A stretch of 64,000 bases of DNA from Ischnura elegans (lineage: Eukaryota; Arthropoda; Insecta; Odonata; Coenagrionidae), in NCBI RefSeq assembly GCF_921293095.1, contig NC_060248.1:75957243-76021242 (forward strand). Direction: 5' to 3'. A model generated the notes under the pieces. That model worked only from the letters and a program-made list of their open reading frames with translations. It had not been told where the DNA came from and did not search any database. This document shows, in pieces, positions 56,801-64,000 of this stretch. The position numbers and the translations under genes are program-made. How positions within the stretch are numbered: the stretch's first letter is position 1; each line of letters starts with the position of its first letter.

Positions 56801-58552
56801 CTAAACATATACAAAAGTAATTTCAGTCATAAATACACATATATCAACCTCTACCTCGACCTACTCACCATGCGCGCGCCGTAACAAACAATGTATTTGT
56901 GTTACCTCGAGGTACCGCGACCTCTACCTCTACCTCCACCTCTTACCTCTTCACTATGCGAGCACCCAGGAACGTCGGGTTCCTCTCGACCATACCACCA
57001 TACCTCTTGGCGGAAGCGACTTCGTCTGTCGGTCGCTCCCTCTGAATTCAAAAACACTGCCAAAGAATCTTAAAAAAAAGAAGGGCTATACTCACAGTGT
57101 CATACTCGTTGACCATGATTGATCTAACAGGTATGGCGTTCCATCGAATACTCTCATCTATTCCCCGGGAAGTCCTCGGAACGTAAATGCCAGCTGAGTT
57201 TGCTAATGCGCTCTGTATCGTTCTGTCGGTATCGGTGGAATATACCCTGTAATCCCTTTGGTTGTACTCTGGTGGCAGGAATTTCAGTCCATTGGGGCCA
57301 TAGTGATCCATTATCCATTTCCCGAACTCGAAGTGGGACTTCATGCCCCTCTAGAAAATTGGAAAAAATGAGAGTTAAATGAAGTTACCTTTGAAGTTTA
57401 TGACTTAGTCAAGATGAGAAAATATGCTTAAAAATGTCACCTATTTAGTTATCCTACATCCATCCATATTTTGGGTAAAAATTGGTCGAGTGCAGCGTGT
57501 CCAGTATAATTGTCAATTGTGAAAATAGAAATGTTGAGGTGAGAGCACAACCGTATTTTTATTACGGGAAACGTGCATAGGTGCATGCGGTTTAAAATAA
57601 GAGGAAGTGTATTTGTGTTTTAAAATTCATACGAACGAGGAATATTTGTCGGATTAGATAATGAGAGCTCCTGTTTCATTCTTTTCGCATACTCTGAAGA
57701 TACGATGTAGGTGTATTTGGAATATTAAAAAAATACTTACCACAGTCAGTTGCTCGAATCCTTCTTTCCAGTCTGTTTCGTTGCTGTATGGACTGGTTGG
57801 ATATGCCATCATCGGATTCCGCTCTCCATGCCGATAGACCTAATACAGAGCACATGATGAGATAACGTGTTCGATGGGAATGTTACATAATACCATTTTT
57901 GTCCACTCTTCGCTTGAGAATGGTGAACTACCAATATGGCTCGGAATTTTCTCACATGATGAAATTTTTAACGTAAATTTTTTTCTGTGCTTTTGGCTGA
58001 TATTATTAAATTTTTTGGCCAATCAAACATGGTATTTGATTAAGTTAATTATATTGTTTTCATTTTTATAGTTAATGGAAAACACGTTAATTTTGCAACC
58101 CTTTATTCCTTTGGTGGATGGATTCCAGCGCCTGATTAATTTATTTCTACTTTTTAAATCTTGATGCTACCGTAATTCAAGTTATTGATAATTTTCGGAA
58201 AATAATTCCGTCTCTTGCAAATTAAAATATTTCTTCAACTACGGGAAGTTTTGCAGGAAGATTTTTTCGTGAATTTCCATTTCTTATTCAAATAAATGTG
58301 CCATAAATTATTTACTCAATGAACTGAAACCGACTGGCGATATATTATCAATTCATATTCGATACATTATCCATAAAGTGAATGGATGTTACACGGGCAG
58401 TTGAAATATTTTTAAGTTACCATGAAAACCTGAGCAAGGATGGCATTTTCTGGTGGAATAGTAAGTCTTTGTTGGAATCGTTGAAGGTCGACCCCTGCCA
58501 CTGCTGAAAGGCAGATGATACAGCCAAAGAGAAACCGCATCATCGGAAGCAT
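47817..58552 (-). CDS. Secreted histidine acid phosphatase paralogue 1
   Basis: Seven exons on the minus strand: 58552-58421, 57839-57741, 57350-57096, 52650-52471, 51711-51585, 50209-50004, 48071-47817; 417 aa. Signal peptide about 1-20 (MRFLFGCIICLSAVAG). The catalytic RHGERNP is at 47-53 (His48 nucleophile), substrate-binding Arg120 in STDTDRT, and the distal HD pair His293-Asp294 in FSAHDMN, so all key residues are present. Sequons include N64 (NET) and N277 (NNT). The C-terminus has the PGCG..FC..EC cysteines plus a 35-residue basic tail (KKKYKYPYNVKRDYYRRKRN) missing from its paralogue. The enzyme would hydrolyse phosphomonoesters in the secretory pathway, lysosome or outside the cell. 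The acceptor of exon 5 is purine-rich and the least certain junction. Intron 3 (4.4 kb) contains the long-TIR transposon and SINEs. Confidence 0.92.
49108..49345. mobile_element. Hairpin retro-insert with 45-bp perfect inverted repeats
   Basis: Flanked by identical CATGCTTATTTTTT at 49094-49107 and 49346-49359. Exact 45-bp inverted arms run 49138-49182 and 49304-49348, overlapping the right duplication by a few bases. The loop contains a GC-rich CAGCAGCGG/CCGCCGCCGCC stretch and GACCTGAAGACGCTG...CCAGCGAAACTGTTGTC. A 14-bp duplication fits retrotransposition (SINE or Penelope-like) better than a cut-and-paste MITE. Confidence 0.6.
50277..50454. repeat. Second hairpin repeat sharing the CCTGAAGA...GAAACTGT motif
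   Basis: Imperfect inverted arms: AGCGGAGAGGT...CCATCTTC..AGA at the left and their complements at the right, about 65 nt each. The loop reads GACCTGAAGAAGACACCTGC and ATACCGCCGAAACTGTC, clearly related to the loop of the repeat at 49108-49345. Lies 68 bp upstream of exon 6 in intron 5 of acid phosphatase 1. Confidence 0.5.
50575..50682 (+). repeat. SINE tail fragment
   Basis: AACGCCGGGTTTATCTCC and GGTCTCAGCTGTCGGTTGCC match the 3' tail of the SINE at 47028-47302, in the opposite orientation. Confidence 0.45.
52797..52912 (-). repeat. tRNA-derived SINE head, inverted copy
   Basis: Minus strand: GACGCCTCGGTAGCTTAACT, ACTCGACCGGAAATCGGGAG, then AAGACGAATGATTTTTTCTG. Forms an inverted pair with 53153-53325. 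Confidence 0.55.
53153..53325 (+). repeat. tRNA-derived SINE
   Basis: Head GACGCCTCGGTAGCTTAACT, B-box-like GGTGTTCTAATCTC, body GATTTTTCGCACAATTCGTG and end GATAGTCCCGGTATAC. A reversed copy of the end lies at about 53061-53100 and another at 49063-49095, so several copies of this family sit in the phosphatase 1 introns. Confidence 0.55.
53640..53706 (+). repeat. GAGGTA/GAGATG purine-rich microsatellite
   Basis: Imperfect hexamer array of GAGGTA, GAGATG and GAGATA. Its complement (CCTCTACCTCTACCTCC) lies at about 56918-56945, on the far side of the long-TIR element, with matching flanks (CTCGCATGGTGAGGAGG against CTCGCATAGTGAAGAGG reversed). Confidence 0.65.
53918..56391. mobile_element. 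DNA transposon with ~400-bp terminal inverted repeats
   Basis: 2474 bp in intron 3 of acid phosphatase 1. The left TIR (53918 to about 54319) starts TAGGCCGGCCCTTATTTTTC; the right TIR (about 55999-56391) is its complement with scattered differences (over 90 percent identical by eye). Flanks GTGCTCAT on both sides (53910-53917 and 56392-56399), extendable to AGTGCTCAT if the terminal T/A is not part of the element: an 8- or 9-bp target duplication. Long TIRs plus 8-9-bp duplication recall Mutator-like elements. The interior holds coding relics on both sides of stops, including LPTVREVLCVF, KLDDLLDIARSGTIAFLTREE and LWYMSEELVCLSFFDGSISR. Confidence 0.75.
54820..55591 (+). pseudogene. Coding relic inside the long-TIR transposon
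   Basis: Blocks on the + strand: LPTVREVLCVF (about 54827), NKAIEKLEK..KEWMDVQRHKERANYRGYEEKRESFVTKLDDLLDIARSGTIAFLTREEESAVNLSDKCAWAEEIKFLRK with a stop at about 55197, then after 55370 WYMSEELVCLSFFDGSISRCEKNVMRRM..., ending KVSIPNFVTTNSRKLFNVL at 55591. The blocks lie in different frames with stops, so the gene is dead, and the middle appears deleted between them. I recall a widespread invertebrate protein family with the same order (short coiled N-part, then HLWYLSEELxxLxLFD and DFVTxxSxxFF at the end), but cannot name its superfamily. Confidence 0.4.
56840..57015 (-). repeat. Right-hand inverted partner of the GAGGTA array
   Basis: CCTCTACCTCTACCTCCACC with neighbouring CTATGCGAGCACC and ATACCTCTTGGCGG, complementary to the segment around 53610-53706. 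Together they bracket the long-TIR transposon at about 150-450 bp distance and end about 80 bp from exon 3 of acid phosphatase 1. Confidence 0.5.
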
Positions 58553-61500
58553 TTTAGCTTTCAACAGAATTCAGCTTGAAATAGGCTTAGAGATCCTGAA
58601 AAAAATCAATAATATTTGTCTTTGTGCGATGTATTGTTTTTGAAAGCTATCAAGGATATTATTCTCCAAGTGAAGCATGTAGTTGTTTCATAATACTCCC
58701 TCCTGAAGGCCCAAGATTCCGGCTATTTACCTGATTATCTAGTTCCAGTAAGTATCTCTAGAAATAGAATTAAGTTCCATTTCTATGATTGATTTTATTG
58801 TCGTTAGATAACAGAGGATGCATCAGTTAACTGACATGTTAGTGATGGAGTTTGAGGAACGGGCATTGCATTGTGTTGAAGAATAATGAATGAATATTTT
58901 GCAGGTAAAGAAAAATAGTTTAGTTATTGTATTTGGTGTTAGTATTTGCGGTAAAAGTCTTTCAAAGCCTTCCGAGTGCAAGTCGATTAAGTGAGAGACC
59001 CCTACTCGGCGACTCAACTTCAACTTTTCCAGCATAAGAATACCCCTAAAAGAGTTAGCTCCCTCCCTTCAAGAAATTCCCAGGAAAAAACAGTGTGCTC
59101 TATGTACTTCGATGGTAATCAGAAAATCCTTCCCTATCTTAACTGGATTCTCACAAAATGCAAGGCCCACAGAGGAGTAGCAATGGGATATACTCCCGTC
59201 TGGTCGGAGTAGTTCTATAATTTATTAAACGTTCAATTCTTGCCTTTATTTGTGCAATTTTATTGGTATGTACGTACCTTTTTGAGAAGTTAGAGAGCCT
59301 TCAGTGTTCCCTGCCGGCAGCAAACCGACTATGGCGAAATGTGTATCTTCGCTGCATTTCGTTCTGATTCAAATTCAGACGCATTTTTAAATGCTTCTGA
59401 ATCACGTGCCCAACCCAAAGGTTTAAGAAGAATGGGGCCATATGTTAGTCGGCGAGTAGGTCTTCTGTTGAGTGAATGATTTATGTTCTCGCTTCTCGTT
59501 CGCCATTACGTGACTATAGTAGCAAACTTCATTTATCAAGGTTCAATGTCACCGCCTCTTACATCTAAGTAAGCAAATTATGATCTAAGGAAAGATAGAA
59601 TGACAAAGTGACGGCCTGTATCAATGCGGTACTTTGTGTATATTGAAGTGCGGAAGGAGTATCTATTACCTACCAAATGACCATCGACACTGTATCAATT
59701 GAGTCTATGGGATTCCTATGGATAAGGAAATTTTTGGCGCTGCCTGCAATGGAACTTGTACCATCCTTGAACTTGAACCGGCTGAGATACAAATAGTTCA
59801 TTAACCACTCTGCATGACGTTGATGCGCTTTAGGTCTTCGGCTTTATCTTGCTATCGCTTGTTTAATTTAAACAAATTACATCTTGTGGTGCCTAGAGAT
59901 AATTTCGGCGCTACCTCTCCTACAAGTTATGGAAAATAATTTCTGTTTAAAATATTCTCTTCTTTGGAAATAGTACGGGGGACTTCTAAGGTTTTGTCAT
60001 ATCAAATTGTCTCACTAATAATTTACGTGATGTAGTACTATAAATTGGTATTATGAGTCTTGACCAAATTTACCATTTCCTCCCACAGAATATTTATTTA
60101 ACTAAGCAACTAGGCCAAAATGAATCTCTTTCCCTCTCCAATTCTGAGTTTATATAAAACATGCCTTAAAGCCATGTTGACAACAGAAGTTTTGGACTAA
60201 TAAAACTTTAGATAGCATTTTTGAATATAAAATAACTGTAAACTAGTATTTCAAGCTATTTAGAAAAATATTCATAACATATAGTCAACTTATAGCAAAC
60301 CTATTGTTAACTTGATATTTATACCAGAGTGCGAATAGATATATAAAATATACATAAGTTTTATACGTGGAGTCTGAAGAATACGAAATTTGCCTCCAAT
60401 ATATAATAAGGCAACCCCTACATTAAGTGAGTTAATATTTACTGAAGTTGCAGGTCTGACCTTATCTTGCATTAAAAAAAGAGCCGTCGCACAAAGAGCA
60501 GTTGGCTCTTGGTGCCAAAAAGCCGTGTATCATTTCATCTTGATGTTTACGCAAAGATTTTCTTTGGAACACGTCTGCTCTCTCTCCCGTAATATAACTT
60601 GCCGGTACTAGACAATTTGGCGTTTCCTGTTCGTTACTGGAGTGTTGAAATTTAACCTTGTAGTGCATTGACCCCTAACCGTTCTGTATTGCACTATTCT
60701 CTAGCCATTTTGAGTAGTAGAGACATATGTTTACATTATCCTGTTGATCCGTCTTCGTATATTTTATTTGTACATTTTTTTCCTGAGATTGTTTCTGCTG
60801 TGTCTCTCTCTAGCTTCTTAGGTTTCATTCAGTCTAAGGAGAATCTTAAGGCTCGTCGATTCCACTCCCATGTTCACCCTGAGGAAATCAAGCCATGTGT
60901 TTCAAGGTGTCGGTTGATAGGAATCCGGAAGGAAATAATGATTTCAGTGCAAACAACGGCTTGGCAAGGTAAGTAAGAGACACTTAGGCTACAGCTAAAT
61001 AACAAAACGTGTTCGAATGAAAGAATTTGAATGTTAGGAGTGAAATGTGACGAACTGAATGTTAAAAATTATCCAAGGTTATCCAAAAAAGCTAGGATAC
61101 CACCAGTGATTGAAAAAATGAAGTTTACCATGATTTAAAATCGGATTGACCTCGAGAGATTAGTTGAGGAGGGTAAAGTAAATTCATAAAGTTGCCATTG
61201 GATCCGTCTCTGAAGAAATTGGTGGTCAGGTGACCTCTGGGCAAAATGAACGAAAGAGGGTTTTGCAGACGGACGTGTGTGGTCCAAATGCCTTATCATC
61301 CTCGAAAACGGGCACGTGGAAAGTGGAAACGATGCGAAGAACCATAAAATCATCTCGGAGGTCTTAAATCCCATCTTGAAGGTTTTATTGTGAAACCCAT
61401 AGAAGTATGTAAACACCAAAGTGTCATGGACGGAGACAGTAAATGATTACTTACCGTCGAGTGGGGACCGGCGTTTTTGAGTTAGGGTCTGGCCCTTTCA

Positions 61501-61680
61501 GCCCACTATTCCTCCGTCCCCTTTTTTCGTACATAGATATAAAAAAAGGATCATTCACGAGAATAGGATAGTTACCTTGGTGATTTCCTTATTTTGACGC
61601 AAAGGTTGTGTGGTTCTTATACTCATGCGTGGATGCGATACTAATGTTAGTTTCATGATAAGGATGGGAATGAGTTTTAA
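58553..61680. other. Upstream flank of acid phosphatase 1, no supported gene
   Basis: Contains the presumed promoter of the first phosphatase gene on the minus strand. Open frames at 58991-59212, 60668-60976 and 61135-61419 show no recognisable domain, and no splice partners were found. Confidence 0.4.
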
Positions 61681-61689
61681 TCTATATAC

Positions 61690-61925
61690 TAGCTGACCCG
61701 GCGAACTTCGTACCGCCTAACAATCAATGAACTTACAGTTTACTTACACCATTTATAAATCAAGAGCGGCTGTATCGTTTTTAATCATGTTTAATTTATT
61801 ATAATAAAATAAGGATACAAATTATATAAAAATACGTAAATGAGTACCAAAATTGCTTGTCAGAAAGACATTTTCTTTATTGAATCTTCATAGTGTGAAT
61901 CGGAGCACGTTTACGCGGATTTTTC
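61690..61925 (+). repeat. Dispersed repeat head, copy 1
   Basis: Starts CTAGCTGACCCGGCGAACTT and continues CGTACCGCCTAACAATCAAT...AAATCAAGAGCGGCTGTAT...AAAATTGCTTGTCAGAAAGA. About 90 percent identical to 63812-64000. Confidence 0.7.
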
Positions 61926-62386
61926 TCAACAAATTTTCTTACGTTTTACCTTAAGAAATTTTGGGCATTGTGGTTTAATAAAGCAGTTCATGGAATAAAA
62001 ATTATACGCATTCAGTTGTTGGCTATTTGCGTTATTAGCTGTAAAAAAATGTTTTTTGGTCCAAGTCTGTTGCATACACTTGGCCCATTCAGGGGGCAGG
62101 TTGACACGACCCCAGACCGACGCTTGACTGATGCTCAAAATCATGCAAGAAAAGACCCTATGAAGCAGCATTCGCATTAAATGACTTAAGGCGCGCCAGT
62201 TTTAGTATCTCTGTTTGGAAAAAATGCACTGCGTAAACGTACTGCATGCGTAAACGCACCACGGTGAGCCCTACACATTCGGGTTTAATGTCTTGCGTCA
62301 AGCACCTTCTGAGAAACAACAGTTTTTGTTTTGTTATCAGGCGCAAGATGAAGCGGATGAAGCTAAATAAATATAGCGAAGCAAAG

Positions 62387-62677
62387 CAGTGACGCAGCGA
62401 GGGGAGGTTTTGGGGGATAACCCCCCCCCCCCCCAAGAGCTTAGAGAATTTTTTTATGAAAGATTTTGTTATTAATATTAGGGGGACGGATGACTAACAA
62501 ACAAAACATATTTAACTATTCACACAGCCACAAAACCCACTATTTTGAACCATTTATCTTAAAAAATGTCTGGGGGAAGTGCCCCCTTATTTCCCGCTTA
62601 CCTTAGCGAGTTTTCTATACCCTATAGACCCGTGGTATTAGCTGCGCCCAAAACCCCCTATCCTAGCTACGCACTTG
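62387..62677. mobile_element. hAT-type MITE
   Basis: 291 bp. Ends CAGTGACGCAGCGAGGGG and, reversed, CAAGTGCGTAGCTAGG. Flanks AAGCAAAG and AAGCGAAG match at 7 of 8 bases. A poly-C run (62419-62433) follows the left end. Confidence 0.6.
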
Positions 62678-63629
62678 AAGCGAAGGAAGAAATACAGAGG
62701 ATGGTTTATCGACTCGTGAACATAGCACGCTAAATTGACCATGAGAAAATCATGGGTTTTCATTAGCACATGAGCACAAACAACACAAAAACTGAAAGAA
62801 TGACCATGCGATTTTTTAATCGTTATCACGAATGCAACACGAATTGTAAATTGTATACGTTTAAGCTCAAAAGGGCATATGAGTTGAGATCATGGAATCT
62901 ACGGAATGAGGACTTCCTAACCTTTGAATTTTCCTTTGAGTAAAGTTGCGTGAATCACATTCATCACCAATTTTTTTAATCACCAAACACGTTCCGTTGG
63001 ATAGTTATGGTTGGTTTAGGCTTCGAAAGATCATGAACACAGAAACTACATTTTTCTGTAAATCGTGCCTTGGTAAGCCAGGTACGTCCAAGGACTTAAA
63101 ACATTCAGATAGATAGTTGGTGATTTCGTCCTCGTTTGTTACACATTTAAAAGATTCGAATCCATGCAGAGTACAAACTATTTGAATTTACCTCGTTTTA
63201 GTCATCCACATCTTCGTTCTTGCTTGCTGAATCAACCATCTTTGATTCTTTTGGTGATCAATCATATTCTGGAACTCTTTGTTGATGAGCTCACTGAAAC
63301 TAATTTGCAATCATTCCAAGGAAATGAGTTAAAACTACTCGATTCCTCGACAGGAACACGGAAATTACCGTTTGTCAACAATTGCTTGGAGATTTGTTTA
63401 CAAACACGGTAGTGAAGTGTCAACTCGAGCTGGGCCACGGCTGGGCTTATAATCAGCTCGAACTAAATTTAAAAAATGTAATTTCAATTTAATTAATATT
63501 TTGAATATATTTAGTAATTAAAATGTTATATTGTTACTAAATTCAGTTATTAAAGTGGTAAAAACAAAACAAATTATTTAATTTGTAGTTTTGACCGACT
63601 TATCAATTGTTGTGTTACTATAACTCCTA
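62678..63629. other. No supported gene
   Basis: Holds an 82-codon open frame (63164-63412, +) rich in Leu/Asn without recognisable similarity. Lies between two copies of a dispersed repeat and may be its internal part. Confidence 0.35.
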
Positions 63630-63811
63630 AAAGCATGCCCATAGGAAAGAGATGAATTTTTTGTGAAATTATCCTTTTTTTAATGGCCTATATGTTAACC
63701 CCGCCTGAGACGAATCCAAAGAACCAAATCTCATTGAAATCGGTGCAGCCGTTCTCGAGTTATAAGTGTTTTAACTAACACGATTTTCGACTTTCCTTTA
63801 TATATATAGAC
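63630..63811 (+). repeat. Dispersed repeat tail with TATATA terminus
   Basis: Reads CCCCGCCTGAGACGAATCC, ATTGAAATCGGTGCAGCCGT, TCTCGAGTTATAAGTGTTTT and ends CCTTTATATATATAGA, directly followed by a new head at 63812. The tail wording is common at the 3' ends of an invertebrate dispersed repeat; superfamily not determined. Confidence 0.55.
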
Positions 63812-64000
63812 TAGCCGACCCGGCGAACTTCGTACCGCCTAAAATTCAATGAACTTTCTGTTTAGTTACACCATTTATAAATCAAGAGCGGCTGCATAAC
63901 TTTTAATCATATTTAATTTATTATAATAAAATAATTATACAAATTCAATAAAACTACGTGAATGAGGATCAAAATTGCTTGTCAGAAAGAAATTTTCTTC
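63812..64000 (+). repeat. Dispersed repeat head, copy 2 (runs off the window)
   Basis: Starts CTAGCCGACCCGGCGAACTT and follows copy 1 (61690-61925) base for base with about 10 percent differences to the window end. Confidence 0.7.

Noticed and set aside
60668-60976. 102-codon open frame
   Set aside because: Composition and lack of any motif make it indistinguishable from chance in this AT-rich region.
63164-63412. 82-codon Leu/Asn-rich open frame
   Set aside because: Unrecognised, lies between repeat copies, no supporting splice or start context; kept only as a note in the region description.

Overview
The window reads as a piece of a large, repeat-rich arthropod (probably insect) nuclear genome. 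It has spliced genes with multi-kilobase introns, GT/AG splice sites, a low-GC background, and an abundance of animal-type transposons (I-clade LINE, Ty3/gypsy fossils, Harbinger, P, CACTA/EnSpm, hAT, piggyBac and pogo-type elements, tRNA-derived SINEs). The species cannot be named from the sequence. Three host genes are well supported: a complete UBE2C (E2 ubiquitin-conjugating enzyme) on + at 24.7-27.1 kb, and two tandem secreted histidine acid phosphatases on - at 58.55-47.82 kb and 46.25-36.45 kb. The phosphatases share the same seven-exon structure and intron phases.

Layout. 1-6.6 kb is a nest of retroelements: an internally deleted I-clade LINE (1-928) sits in a broken gypsy-like element (929-3289), which sits in an older broken relative (3290-6564). 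6.7-9.0 kb holds remains of a PIF/Harbinger transposon (HARBI1-like nuclease plus a Myb/SANT-like partner). 11.3-12.2 kb is a P-element/THAP9-like transposase relic. 12.65-23.78 kb is best read as one CACTA/EnSpm-like transposon opened by two later insertions. One is a full-length, apparently intact I-clade LINE (13821-19470, 11-bp target duplication) in the transposase C-terminus. The other is a 1.7-kb minisatellite-rich element (22031-23737) with matching ends. UBE2C follows; its last intron carries a truncated LINE. 27.8-36.4 kb is a transposon-dotted intergenic stretch with well-delimited MITEs (piggyBac-type TTAA, pogo-type TA). 36.4-58.6 kb is the acid phosphatase pair, whose introns contain Harbinger-, hAT- and long-TIR elements, SINEs and perfect hairpins. 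58.6-64 kb is intergenic, with a hAT-type MITE and two copies of a dispersed repeat arranged head to tail.

Most notable: (i) the nested EnSpm/LINE/minisatellite locus with every boundary visible; (ii) a 2.47-kb element with ~400-bp terminal inverted repeats, 8-9-bp target duplication and relics of an unfamiliar coding region, inside a phosphatase intron; (iii) a phosphatase paralogue whose catalytic HD dipeptide is HE; (iv) two retrotransposed-looking hairpin repeats with a hammerhead-core-like motif. Family names come from motif recognition by eye; no database was searched.
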